A stretch of DNA of 64,000 nucleotides from Parietaria judaica (taxonomy: Eukaryota; Streptophyta; Magnoliopsida; Rosales; Urticaceae), in the NCBI GenBank assembly GCA_954871525.1, contig OX940869.1, positions 20,798,001 through 20,862,000 of the forward strand, in the 5' to 3' direction. Each line of letters starts with the position of its first letter. Positions within the stretch are counted from its first letter, which is position 1. The notes below the pieces were generated by a model. It saw nothing but the letters and a program-made list of their open reading frames with translations, was not told where the DNA came from and did not search any database. Shown in pieces: positions 22,412-33,400 of the stretch. The position numbers and the translations under genes are program-made.

Positions 22412-23425
22412 TTATTCACCGATGATCGAGCAGGCCGAAGACACGACCTTCTCCAGAGAGTCTCTGCTGGGGCGCCCATTGTTGCAGTCCGTGCAGACGT
22501 AGGTATACCACGTGAGACCAAGGCTTATGCATGATCTGCAAAAGCCACAAGCACGTCCTTCTTGGCGTCGGCGAATGCACGGTTTGCGGATGGTGTTCCT
22601 TTCTTTAAACTTTGTGGGCCTCTCATAAACCAGGGTGTCCTTTTCGCACCTCCTGCATAACTCCATGTCGAGCAGACGACCGTGTGGTGCGGGCGTCTGC
22701 TCCTCAGGGTCGTTGGCCGGGCTCCCTGCCGCGAGCAGCGTAGGAAGGTCCTCGAGTCTGGCCTTGGCTCCCTCCTCGTAACTGAACCCCTCGTAACTGA
22801 ACCCGAGCCTGTTGACCCTTAGGAATTTTATTCCGTGCTTTATGGTGGACAGGTTGTTGACCACGTCGTCTATGGTGATTCGGTGGCAGCTTGGCAGGCA
22901 TAACTTTATGATCGCCGGGTTATCCTGCAGAATTATCCTCAATGCGGCGTTGGTGACCTCGAAGCACCTATTCAGTGTTAGGGTCCCCATATTCCCTTGA
23001 GACCTCCTCGCCAGTTTCAGGAGATTCTCGTCTTTGAGCTGCTCGCTCATCGGGTCGTCGATGGTGAGATTGCGCCACAGAAGGTTGTTCCCCCGAACCT
23101 CGTCGCGCAGCGACTTGCACACCATCTCCATCGCGAGGAGTTCCTCGAGGCTCAGATACAGCAGGACAAGTTCCATTGCGGGGTGTGGTTCGCCTGGGAC
23201 CCTTTGCTGCTCCTGGTCCTGTTGGTTCTTTGTGGTGTCCTCCATCATTGGACACGGCTCATCGCTCTCTGGCCATTCTTCATTCTTCCAGCCGTCCGTC
23301 ATTACGTGATCATCTCCTCCTCGTGCCCCCGCCATGTCTTCTTTGGGCCATCCCCAACCTCCTTCTACGACCATTTCGGACTCGTCTGTGTAGCTTTGGC
23401 CAGTAACTCCCTCCCCGAGCGCCAT
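22412..23425 (-). CDS. F-box/LRR protein, SKIP14-like, copy 2 (in retrotransposon)
   Basis: A 337-residue intact ORF with the same domains as copy 1: F-box at 82-122, LRR at about 140-205, Cys pairs in the last 85 residues. It differs from copy 1 only by Asn for Lys at residue 145, plus one silent change seen near 23234. It sits 550 bp after the primer site, in sense orientation behind the LTR at 23977-24760, which has a TATA box. The SKIP14 family in plants binds SKP1-type proteins through the F-box. Whether this copy is expressed or binds SKP1 is unknown. The lack of introns fits capture through a spliced mRNA. Confidence 0.8.
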   Translation of the reverse strand: MALGEGVTGQSYTDESEMVVEGGWGWPKEDMAGARGGDDHVMTDGWKNEEWPESDEPCPMMEDTTKNQQDQEQQRVPGEPHPAMELVLLYLSLEELLAMEMVCKSLRDEVRGNNLLWRNLTIDDPMSEQLKDENLLKLARRSQGNMGTLTLNRCFEVTNAALRIILQDNPAIIKLCLPSCHRITIDDVVNNLSTIKHGIKFLRVNRLGFSYEGFSYEEGAKARLEDLPTLLAAGSPANDPEEQTPAPHGRLLDMELCRRCEKDTLVYERPTKFKERNTIRKPCIRRRQEGRACGFCRSCISLGLTWYTYVCTDCNNGRPSRDSLEKVVSSACSIIGE

Positions 23426-23956
23426 CTTTTCTTCGTATGCTCTCTCCCCTTGTATCGAGAAAACACTAATAGATTATGGTTTTAAAGTAAGAAAGGAACT
23501 TTGAATTTTCTGGGTAGAGTGATCGGGATTTATCTGGGAGTTAACCGAGTTGGTTTTTACTTCCGCAAACTTGTTCCTCATGGTCCTTCCCAAACCTCCC
23601 ATTTATAACCGTTGATTGTTCCGCACGCAACTCTTCGTATTCTCTGACCCCGCTGTCACTTCACAACGCTTCGGGAGTCACTCCGATTCATTGATGCGCA
23701 TGCGTTTCTTTTTCTGATTAGCCGACTATACGTCTACCTCTTTTAAATGCAAGGAGTCCGTACGTCTCCCCCCTTACGTCACTCCTGCCTTTTGAGTTGC
23801 CCCTTAGGCCCTGCTCGCTGTTTTCGCGCGTTCAATCATCACCTCGAGCAGCCACCGCCGGTCTCCTCGAGGTCGGGCCTCGTTGCTGACGATGGCGTCG
23901 CTTGATAACGTCATGCTCCTCCAAATTCCTGGCTGTGAGTTAGAAAGAAAACAAAG

Positions 23957-23976
23957 CCCCACGGTGGGCGCCAAAC
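23957..23976 (-). promoter_or_regulatory. Primer binding site of the minus-strand F-box element
   Basis: TTTGGCGCCCACCGTGGGGC on the minus strand, directly after the LTR. The Gypsy element at 58891 and the plus-strand F-box element at 28034 also begin GTTTGGCGC, linking them to one lineage. Confidence 0.65.
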
Positions 23977-24760
23977 TGTAGAGGGCGATTTTCACCGCCC
24001 TTTTCCAGTCACAGAAATAATCACAAACAACAAATTAATAACAATAATCACTGAATATCTCTGTTTTATTATATTTTCCGATATGAGCTCGGTTTTCTTT
24101 CGTTGAATAGCTGGACAGATGAAGGATCATGAACCAAGATTCTCTCTTTGGTGTAGCCTTTCTATTACAGGATCTCTCTCTTTCTCCCGAGCTTTTTCTC
24201 TATTTTTCCGAACCTTTACAAATGAGGCTTATTTTGCCTTTTATAGAGTTTACATTATGTCACTTTTCTTCTTTCCCGCATTTTTTTTGCCTTTAATCAT
24301 TCGCTTCCCAGAGAGATTTGAGGGAAGCATGGATAATCCCTGCTTCATGTCACTTCCGAGCAGACTGTCATTATGGGTAGGTGAGCCTCATTAAATGCGC
24401 ATCCCATCAGCCGTCATTCGGCTCTGCAAGCCTCGTCGCTGATGCTTCTCATCAAGTGAGTAGGTCGGCTTCATTAAATGCACATCTCGTCAGCCGTCAT
24501 TCGGGGCTCTGCATAAACCATCATGACGAAATTCCTCATCGAACGTGATGGGACACTTCATCGCAACCTACTCTCGCGTGGCCACACCTCCTCGCGGTTG
24601 AACCTCCTCGGAGATAATCCTCCTCGAGGATAGTTCTCCTCGGGGATACGCCTTGTTCGCCCCCTCGGGCGATGAGCTTCCTCGCCCTTCCTCATGTCGT
24701 TTATGGAAAAAACGACACGAGTTGTGTTGAGGGTGGATTTGACCAAATCTGACCTTAACA
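23977..24760 (-). mobile_element. 5' LTR of the minus-strand F-box element (784 bp)
   Basis: Termini TGTAGAGGG and CTTAACA; minus-strand TATA box TATAAAAGG at 24237-24245. The right end is followed by the target duplication AAACC. It would drive F-box copy 2. Confidence 0.85.
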
Positions 24761-25590
24761 AAACCCAACGGATTTTTTGGGTGCAAGAAATTAAATAAAT
24801 CCATTTAAACATTTTTTTTCCTATATTTAAACGGTTTTTTTCTTCAAACCAACGATTTTTTTGGGTGCAAAAATAAATAACTAAATCCATTTAAACACTT
24901 TTTGCCTACATTTAAACGGTTTTGTTCTTCAAACCCAACAGTTTTTTTGGGTGCAAAAAAAATCCATCTAAACGGTTTTGTTCTTCAAACCCAACAGTTT
25001 TTTTTTTTTGTGCAAAAAATTAAATAAAATCCATTTAAACACTTTTTGCCTACATCTAAACAGTTTTGTTCTTCAAACCCAACGGTTTTTATGGGTGCAA
25101 TAAAAAAAAATCCACTTAAATGGAATTATTGTTTAGGCAAAACTGTTTAAATTTAGGCAAAAAATGTTCAAATGGATTTTTTTTTTTTTGCACCCAAAAA
25201 AACTGTTGGGTTTGAAAAACAAAACCGTTTGCATATACGCAAAAAGTGTTTAAATGATTTTTTTTGCACCTAAAAAACCGTTGGGTTTGAATAACAAAAC
25301 CGTTTAAATGTACGCAAAAAGTGTTTAAATGGATTTATTTCTTTTTTGGACCAAAAAAAAAAATTGTTGGGTTTGAAGAACAAAACCGTTTAAATGTAGG
25401 CAAAAAGTGTTTAAGTGGATTTATTTCTTTTTTGGACCCAAAAAAACCGTTGGGTTTGAAGAACAAAACCGTTTAAGTGTAGGCAAAAAGTGTTTAAATG
25501 GATTATTATTTTTTTGCACCCAAAAATTGAGTTTGAAGATTAAAACCGTTTAAATTTAGGCAAAAAGTGTTTAAATGTAGACAAAAGTAA
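24761..25590. repeat. Tandem repeat array, right part, with inversion near 25130
   Basis: To about 25130 the units are in the same orientation as at 13600-13883. After a short AT-rich centre the identical unit appears reverse-complemented (TTTAGGCAAAAAGTGTTTAAAT, split by T/A runs, with GTTGGGTTTGAAGAACAAAA). With the F-box element removed, this is a large imperfect inverted repeat, about 650 bp against 460 bp. Confidence 0.75.
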
Positions 25591-25689
25591 ACATTGTGAG
25601 TACACTTTCTATGCACATATGTATACATAAATTTGAAGTGAATCTTTCACGTAATAGGAAAAATTTATTTCATGCTAGAATAAAGCATT

Positions 25690-25985
25690 CCCGAAGATCA
25701 AACTTATCATCCACTAACAGACACTCTTGCACCAAAATACAGAAAGTTTCAAGTTCAAGGAACGATCTTGTGAGCCTTCATCTTGTGGATCCAAGAAACG
25801 AGCGAGGTCTTGGTGTTCTGAACCGCACGAACTCCACCGCAACCTATATCTCGTGCTCCGCGATCAAGCCCGCGTTCGAGACGTCCCTTTATTCCTCCCA
25901 CCCCGCCTTCGGCCCCGGGAACTTCAACTTCTTCTCTTCGTGCTTGCAAATCGCGGCGTACACGCAAAGTCTACAATCAGAATCT
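25690..25985 (-). pseudogene. Progesterone 5-beta-reductase/iridoid synthase-like (PRISE) exon fragment
   Basis: The minus strand from about 25980 reads CVYAAICKHE, LKFPGPKAGWEE, stop, DVSNAGLIAEHEI, stop. This matches the middle of plant PRISE-type short-chain dehydrogenase/reductases, where KHEG...RFPG...DADLIAEHQIWAAVDP is conserved. Two stops are present (the second at a normally conserved Trp) and similarity fades after this point. An acceptor-like TTGTAG precedes it. The rest of the enzyme, including the Rossmann NAD(P)H motif, is not seen. It is a dead fragment. Confidence 0.6.
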
Positions 25986-25990
25986 AACAA

Positions 25991-27102
25991 AATTATTTAG
26001 TAATACTAAATTTGAACCGATTTAACATCAAACTTAAACCAACCCTAACCTAATTCAAGTCTGTAAAAAACAACATCTAACATCAAACCTAAAACAAACC
26101 CTAACCAAATTAAATCTAACTTTAAATCAAACCAAACATAATCAAAATCTAATACTAAGATTAACAGTATTACTAAGCTTAGTACAAAAATTATATGAAG
26201 TAATCCCTCAAACATGTGGCGGTCTTATTCCTATTTAACGGTTATATGCAATTAAAATTCCTTAGAAAATTCCTCAAATCGTAAACCGTTGGATCAATCC
26301 CAAGTTCCTCGTAAAACAACTCGCAAAACTCTTCGTAGGTTACGTTCTTGTTTGCAAGCTAAAAAGACCCTTACCACGACGATAAACCCAAGAGGACTGT
26401 TCTAGAATCCACTCACCGCAGTACTGGAAATAAACGTTCATTTCTAGCATAAACAAATACAAACAAAATCAGAATTTAATTAAGGCATATCAACCAAAAC
26501 TTTGTGAGCATTCAAAAACCAATACTTTCAATGAAACATAAACCCTAAATTGAACTATCTTAATATGAAATCATGCCAAACTAACCTAAATCAACCCAAA
26601 ATATCTTGCCGAACTAACCCATAAAATAAAACCATAAGTTTCTAACCTAAAATCAAACCCTAAAATCTAAAAATCTAAACCAAATCTGAGCGAAAATCAA
26701 CACTAATTAAAACCCAAAAATGTTTAACCTTGGTCTTTCATTGCGGCGAGAAAGGGAGGGAGGGTTTCATGCTCGTCTCAGTTCACCTCTGTTTGTCAGC
26801 GAGAGGGAGCGACACAGAGGATGGTCGGTTTCGTCGGTTTCGCTGTGGTCGGCGATAGGGAGAGCGAGAGAGGCAGAGATTTCACTGTGGTCGGTTTCGC
26901 TTCCGTCACTCGGGCTGGTGGGTGAGGCAGAGAGGCAAGCTCGTGTGTTCTTGGCGTGTGACATGTCGTGGGAGGGAAAAGGGGAAAATCTAATAACTTT
27001 AGGCTTGGGTTGAAGTGGATTTTGGGACATATTTTTGCAATTTATTAAAACCGAGAATAAAACCGCTCAAACTTATTTTTCTGGGCATATTTATTGAAGT
27101 TT

Positions 27103-27169
<67 letters not shown>

Positions 27170-27201
27170 GAATAAAGCTCAATAATCCTAAAGCTAAAAT
27201 A
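25991..27201. other. Intergenic, with possible gene and MULE-end remnants
   Basis: AT-rich with scattered AACCCTAA words. A minus-strand stretch near 26290-26370 reads VTYEEFCELFYEELGIDP but I cannot place it. A GC-richer segment at 26740-27000 has only short ORFs. Sequence at 27020-27107 (GGGACATATTTTTGCAA ... GGGCATATTTATTGAAG, TTTCCC) resembles ends of Mutator-like elements, but no partner end was found. A (TA)n run fills 27111-27163. Confidence 0.35.
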
Positions 27202-27257
27202 CAAATCAATAATATTCTGTTTTTAAAGGCAGATTTGCTGCATGTAGGGATTGAACC

Positions 27258-28033
27258 TGTTAAGGTCGGATTTGGTCAAATCCATCCTCAACACAACTCG
27301 TGTCGTTTGGTCCTTAAACAACATGAGAGGAGGCGAGGAAGTTCGTCACCCGAGGGGGATTATCCCCGAGGAGGAACATCCCCGAGGAAGAATACCCCTG
27401 AGGAGGTTCATCCACGAGGAGACGCAGCCACGCGAGAGCAAGTTGCGACGAAGCGTCCCATCACATCCGACGAGGAATTTCGTCATGATGATTGTGCAGG
27501 GTCGAATGACCCTTGACGAGACGTGCATTTAATGAAGCCGACCTACTCACTCGATGAGAACACCGGCGACGAGGCTTGCAGAGCCGAATGACGGCTGACG
27601 GGATGCGCATTTAATGAGGCGCACCTACCCATAACGGCAGCCTGCTCGGAAGCGACATAAAGCGAGAATTGACCATGCTGCCCTCAAATCACACCAGAGA
27701 GTGAATGATTAAAAAGAAAAAGGCGGGAAGGATGCGAGGGAAAGGCATTGTAAACTCTATAAAAGGCAAGATAAGCCTCATTTGTAAAGGTTCGGAAAAA
27801 TAGAGAAAAAAGGCCCGGAAAGAGATAAAGAAGTCTTGTAATAGAAAAGGCTAAGGAAATAGAGAAAATTGATGTTCATGATCCTTCATCTGTCCAGCTA
27901 TTCAACGGAAGAAAACCGAGCTCATTTTCGGAAAATATAATAAAACAGAGATATTCATCATTTATTGTTGTTTATTTGTTATTTGGTGATTGTCTTTGTG
28001 ACTGGAAAAGGGCGGTAAAAATCGCCCTCTACA
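27258..28033 (+). mobile_element. 5' LTR of the plus-strand F-box element
   Basis: Starts TGTTAAGG and ends GCCCTCTACA. TATA box TATAAAAGG at 27758-27766. It is followed at once by GTTTGGCGCTCACCTAGGGG, the primer site. Confidence 0.9.
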
Positions 28034-28555
28034 GTTTGGCGCTCACCTAGGGGCTTTGTTTTCTTTCTAACTCACAGCCAGGAATTTGGAGGAGCATGAT
28101 GTTATCAAACGACGCCGTCGTCGGCAACGTGCTCGAGGTGATGGCTGAGCGCGCGAAAATAGCGAGCAGAGCATAAGGAGGCAACTCAAGGGGCAAGAGT
28201 GACGTAAGAAGGGGAGACGTACGGACTCCTTGCATTTAATAGAAGCCGATTGATGGACGGTTAATCAGAAAAAGGAGTGCACGCGTATCAATGAATCGGA
28301 GCAACTCTCGAAGCGTTGTGAGGTGACAGCAAAACAGAGAATACGAAGAGTTGCGTGCGAAGCAATCAACAGTTATAAAATGGGAAGTTTGGAGAGGATC
28401 AGAAGGAACGAGTCTGCGGAAATAAAAACCAACTCGGTTAACTCCCAGATAAGTACCAATTGCTCCACCTAGAAACTAAAAGTTCTTTTCTTACTCCTAA
28501 ACCAGTATTTGCTAGTGTTTTCGCGGTACAGGCTGAGAAAGCACACGAGGAGAAG
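28034..28555 (+). other. Primer site and leader of the plus-strand F-box element
   Basis: GTTTGGCGCTCACC at 28034-28047 is the primer binding site. The remaining ~500 bp is a non-coding leader matching 15062-15612 and 23426-23976 in reverse with many changes. Confidence 0.6.
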
Positions 28556-29440
28556 ATGGCGCTCAGAGAAGGAGTTACTGGCCAAAGCCACATAGACGAG
28601 TCGGAAATGATCATGGATGAAGGGTGTGGATGGCCCAAGGAGGACGCAACGGGAGCACGAGGAGGAGATGATCACGAAATGGCGGACTTCTGGAAGCACG
28701 AGGAATGGCCGAAAAGTAGCGAGCCATGTCCAATGGAAGAGGACACCACGGAGGGCCAACGGGATCAGGAGGAGTCGAGGATCCCAGGTGAACCACACCC
28801 CGCGTTGGAACTGGTCCTGCCGTATCTGATGCCCGAGGAACTCCTCGCGGTGGAGATGGTGTGCACCTCGTTACACGACGAGGTTAGAGGGAACAACCTT
28901 CTGTGGCGCAACCTCAGCATCTACAGCCCATTGAGCGAGCGGATCACGGACGAGGATCTCCTGAGGCTGGCGAGGAGGTCTCAAGGGAAGATGGAAACTT
29001 TGACTCTAGACGAGTGCGACGAGGTCACCAACGCCGCGGTGAAGACAATCATGCAGGACAACCCGGTGCTCGTGAAGCTATGCCTGCCACGCTGCCACCG
29101 AATCACCTTAGACGACGTGGTCAGCAACTTGTCCACCATCGAGCATGGGATAAAATTCCTAAGGGTCAACGGGTTATTTCCCAGGATCGTGGAGGGAACC
29201 AAGGTCAGACTCGAGGACCTTCCCCAACTGCTCGCGGCAAGGAATCCAGCCGACAATCTCGAGCAGCAGGCGCCCGCCCCACACGGTCGTCTGCTCGACA
29301 CGGAGTTCTGCAGGCGGTGCGACAAAAATGTCCTGGTCTACGAGAAGCCAACGAGGACTCAAGCAGGAGACTATGTCCGCCCGCCGTGTTTTGGACGACG
29401 CCGAAATGGGCATGCTTGCGGCTTTTGCAGATCGTGCTAG
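28556..29440 (+). CDS. F-box/LRR protein, SKIP14-like, C-terminally truncated copy
   Basis: 294 residues from ATG 28556 (the frame is open upstream, but this ATG aligns with the other copies). The F-box lies at about residues 82-122 and LRR-type repeats at about 140-205. The Cys-rich tail keeps the first pairs but ends at ...GFCRSC through a TAG at 29438-29440. The 337-residue copies continue about 38 more residues with two further Cys. It differs from the minus-strand copies at many positions yet keeps an open frame, which hints at past selection on the protein. It is in sense orientation after the LTR and primer site. Confidence 0.75.
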   Translation: MALREGVTGQSHIDESEMIMDEGCGWPKEDATGARGGDDHEMADFWKHEEWPKSSEPCPMEEDTTEGQRDQEESRIPGEPHPALELVLPYLMPEELLAVEMVCTSLHDEVRGNNLLWRNLSIYSPLSERITDEDLLRLARRSQGKMETLTLDECDEVTNAAVKTIMQDNPVLVKLCLPRCHRITLDDVVSNLSTIEHGIKFLRVNGLFPRIVEGTKVRLEDLPQLLAARNPADNLEQQAPAPHGRLLDTEFCRRCDKNVLVYEKPTRTQAGDYVRPPCFGRRRNGHACGFCRSC

Positions 29441-29604
29441 ATCCTCGGTACTACGTGGTACACTGACCTCTCCCGATCCGGCGAGAGTGCCGAGAAGATT
29501 ACGTAAAATATATATATAAAAAAATATAATAATAATAATAATGTATATATAGTAGCATATATATGTGCATATAGTATAGTGACAAATAAAATATATACTA
29601 ATTA

Positions 29605-30345
29605 TTTACGGCTAAGGGTGCCGAGCAAGCCCGGTCCGGCAAAACATGTCGAGATCCATATACGACTAAGGGTGCCGAGCAAGCTCGGTCCAGCAAAACA
29701 TGTCGAGATCCATATACGGCTAAGGGTGCCGAGCAAGCCCGGTCCGGCAAAACATGTCGAGATCCATATATGGCTAAGGGTGCCGAGCAAGCCCGGTCCG
29801 GCAAAACATTTTGAGATCCATATACGGCTAAGGGTGCCGAGCAAGCCCGGTCCAGCAAAACATGTCGAGATCCATATACGGCTAAAGGTGCCGAGCAAGC
29901 CCGGTCCGGCAAAACATGTCGAGATCCATATATACGGCTAAGGGTGCCGAGCAAACCCGGTCCGGCAAAACATGTCGAGATCCATATACGGCTAAGGGCG
30001 CCGAGCAAGCCCGGGCTGGCGAGAATGCCGAAGAAACATACAAGGCGAGGGTGCCTATGGGATCCTGGGAATTAGTCGGCTCGTACCCGACGAAACCTAG
30101 CGATACCCACAAGAGACAACTAAGGCGAGAGTGCCTATGGGGTCCTGGAAATTAGTCGTCTCGTACCCGATGAAACCTAGTGATACCAGGAAGAGACAAT
30201 TGCGGCGAGAGTGCCGAGCAAAAAAAATATATCTATACAACTTTATGGCTAAGGGCGCCGAGCAAGCCCGAGCCGGCGAGAGTGCTGAGCAAAGAAAAAT
30301 TATATTTTCGGCTAAGGGCGACGAGCAAGCCCGTACGAATTCAAA
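29605..30345. repeat. 54-bp tandem repeats of the plus-strand F-box element
   Basis: About seven units of GGCTAAGGGTGCCGAGCAAG, CCCGGTCCGGCAAAACATG, TCGAGATCCATATAC spaced 54 bp apart (29611, 29665, 29719, ...), then more divergent units to about 30345. The GGCTAAGGGCGCCGAGCAAG core is the reverse complement of the repeat core at 21190-22080. Confidence 0.85.
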
Positions 30346-30485
30346 GATTGCGAGCAAACTCTTAAAAGAAAATCTTCACATGCTCATTTTCAAAAGTACA
30401 AAATATGGGGTATCATCATTTACAATTCATCGTCCACACCCCAAGTGCAAACACCTATTATAAACTCTCACAGGGACCGATCCTC

Positions 30486-33400
30486 TCACCTAGCAGCACC
30501 GTCGATGGGATATTGACCCAGGATAGCATCGGCACACTCCTCGATGATGGTATCACAGACGCGACGAAGGATGTCGTCCACAATTAAGCAAGCAGGATGA
30601 TCGGCGGGGAGCCCCGGGGGCTTACTCGAAGAAGTACCCGCGAGGCTCGCATTGACTCCACTGTCAGCCTGCAAGGAAGGAGCCAAGGGTGAGGGACCAA
30701 TCCCAAAGGGAGGTAAAACTACAAATTATTTAAACTAAGCTACCTCATACCGTACTCGACGGGGAAGGAAGAACCTCAAAACCAGGCGAACGCGCTCCAG
30801 CGACACTCGGAGGGAGACAGGGGGAAAGCGGAGGAGAGTTTGGAGCACCGGAGATTTTCCTCTCCAGCTTGGCCAAATCGGCCAGGTATTCCTGCTCCAA
30901 CTTGCGCCACCATGGCAGTTTGGCTCGAAGCTCACCAACAGTCGAGCGGGAAGGTAATCCCTCGACGAGTTTGATATTCGAGAGCACACCGCCCAGCAGG
31001 CGCTGAACGCGAGCAATCCCCTCGAGTGCACCGAATCACTCGGAGGCGTGCTTTAGCTTGTCGACCGCTTGGTGATAGAGGCGTAAGCAGGAAAATTCCT
31101 CCTCTATTGCCCAGCTCCTGGCTGCATCATGGTCCTTGGCGAGTTTCCTCAGCACGGTCTTGACGTGGAAAGAAATATGCTCTTCCCGGCCGGGCGACAG
31201 GTTTATGGCATCGGCAATTCGGTTGAAATACTCATTCTTTTGCCGGAGCTGTGCCGAGAGAGTGTCCTCGCATCGCTGATAACGCTGTCGCTCCTCAAGG
31301 AGGGACTCTTCGGCAATGGCGAGGAGACGTCTATATTCATCGCGCTCCGCCCTACACTCGGCGATCTTAGCCTCCGCAGCCTCGGGGGGAATGCCTCCAT
31401 TTCCCGGTAAAGTCCTCGCCGGAGCAAGGACAACGGCACCACTTCCGTCCTGCGAAGGAAAAAAGATAGTGGAAATACGGAAGAAACAATAAAAAAGCCC
31501 GACAAGAAAAGGGATAAGGGAAAGACAAGTATATGAGGGCGATAGTAGGAAAAGGCTTGATGACGAAAGGAAAAGGTAACCCGAGAAATATTTCTTTTAT
31601 TCATATGATAATTTTCTTAAATGCTTGGATTACAGAAAGAGCCACAAAATACGGAATTTACAAAAAAGAGAGGGAAATTGAAAGGGAGGCTCCGAGAAAA
31701 CGTCCTATACCGTGGGCTCTAGGAGCGCCGGGGTCTCGGAGCTCGAGCCGGATCCATCGCGCGATGCAGACCCAAGGACGGCCCCCTCTGAGGCAAGGCT
31801 TTCAAGTCTCCGGCAGTCCAAGGCTGCCGGCTTGCAGGGGGAGAGCGGTGGAGAATCAGGGTCCCGGGCGGATTCCTTGTCCAACTCTTCCACCACGGCC
31901 CGGTGCTTATCGCGGTTTTCGCGCCACAAAGGCAAGCGGGTATCGAGGCCGTCGGCTCGCGCCGCCAGGGGGATTGACTCGACCAAGACGATGTTGGCGT
32001 GGTACACGGCGGCCAAGCGGTGGGCATTGATTGATTGATTGATCGAGAGAATCATACTTCGCCGAGAGGCGCTCCAGCTTGGCTTGGGCCTCCTCGAACA
32101 AACGCTCTCGGCCGTGACGTTCCTCAATTGCCTCGGCTCGCGTGGCCTCTAAATGCTCGGCGAAATTCCTCAGCACGGCGTCGACTCGGGACACCAGCTG
32201 GTCTTCCTGTTCGGGCGAGATGCCGACGGCTTCGCGAATTTGAGCAATGCGCTCAGCCTGAAGCCGGAGCTTATAGGAGAGGCCCGCCTCCTTAACAGCG
32301 CAAGAGTTTCGCTATTCCGCGAATTCGGCCTCAGCGGCCCGGCGCAGTGAGACTTCCGACTCCAAGGCGGACTTGGTCTCGTTGAGCTCAGCCTCTGCGG
32401 CCCAACGCAACGAGCTTTCTGACTCCAAGGCGGACTTGACTTCGTTGAGCCCAGCCTCGGCGGCCCGGCGCAACGAAATTTCCAACTTCAAAGCAGACGT
32501 GGCTTCGTCGAGCACCGAGGAAAGCTTCTCAGCCTGCTCCTAGGACTTCTGCCCATCGCGGGTGGAAGCCTCAAACCGTCCCCGGACTAACGTGAGCTCT
32601 GCCGACAACTCGCTGCTCTCTCTCTCGGCCCTAGCGGCGGATAGCCGCACGGAGTTAATCACGTCAGTCAACAAGGCTACCCCCCGAGCAACGCGGTCAA
32701 CGAGTTCTAGACTCCCCACGGAATCGCTGGAAGGATCGACGAGCCCGTGAGAGGCTTCGGCCACGGGAAGTACTCCCGGAGGCGGCAAGGCCGGGAAGCT
32801 GGCTTGGGCCCGTGGCGACCCGGTAGGTGCCTCCTCGGGGTCCCCCTCGGGGTCAAGGGATGGCGCAGAAGGCTGCGCCGAGTCATCCGTTGATCTAGGC
32901 GACGCGCTAGAAGGAATGATAGGAGGTACCTGCGAGTCGGAGACGCCGGTAAAATCGGGAGAAGGCCGGACCATTGAGCCCTCGAGGGCCTCGACGCCAG
33001 GTGCGTCAGGAAGAAGCTTTGGGCCAGGGAGGTTCACCTCGGGGTGCACCCCGGACTGCTCCTCCTCGGGCCCGAAGAGGATCTGTTCTGAGGCGTCCTC
33101 CTCGCCAACAGGCCCCATATCTCCCTCGTCCGAAGCATGGGTCTCTTTGACCAAAGTTTGAGTCGGAGGCAGAGAGGCCGCGACCAAGTCCCGCGTCGCT
33201 TCGTGGGGGATTCCCCGAGGCGGTGACGGGGAGGACCGGGTCGCGACCCCCGGAGCGGAAGGAGGAATGGAATTTTCAGCCCCCAAGGGGGGCGGAGGAG
33301 GAGCATTCGGCGCGACGACCAGACGCTCGATGTCATTAAACTCCAGTCTCTCCCGCGGTTTCACGGTGGGGCGCGCACGCCCGTCCGCCGCCAGTCCCGT

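Larger units (their letters stand above)
13889..24760 (-). mobile_element. F-box-carrying LTR retrotransposon, rearranged tandem form
   Basis: The outer ends are TGTAGAGGGCG (13889) and GACCTTAACA (24760), with an exact AAACC duplication at 13884-13888 and 24761-24765. Read on the minus strand the order is: full LTR (24760-23977), primer site, F-box gene, tandem repeats, an antisense gene, polypurine tract, full LTR (16393-15613), primer site, a second F-box gene, then only about 60 bp of an LTR. No gag, protease, RT, RNase H or integrase is present, so it is non-autonomous. The target duplication flanks the whole array, so the tandem form arose after insertion. Confidence 0.85.

Noticed and set aside
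26040..26680. Telomeric repeat remnant (AACCCTAA words)
   Set aside because: Words are scattered and not in tandem; ordinary for plant intergenic DNA.
26720..27030. 97-codon plus-strand ORF and 87-codon minus-strand ORF
   Set aside because: GC-richer low-complexity segment; no domain, start context or splice support.
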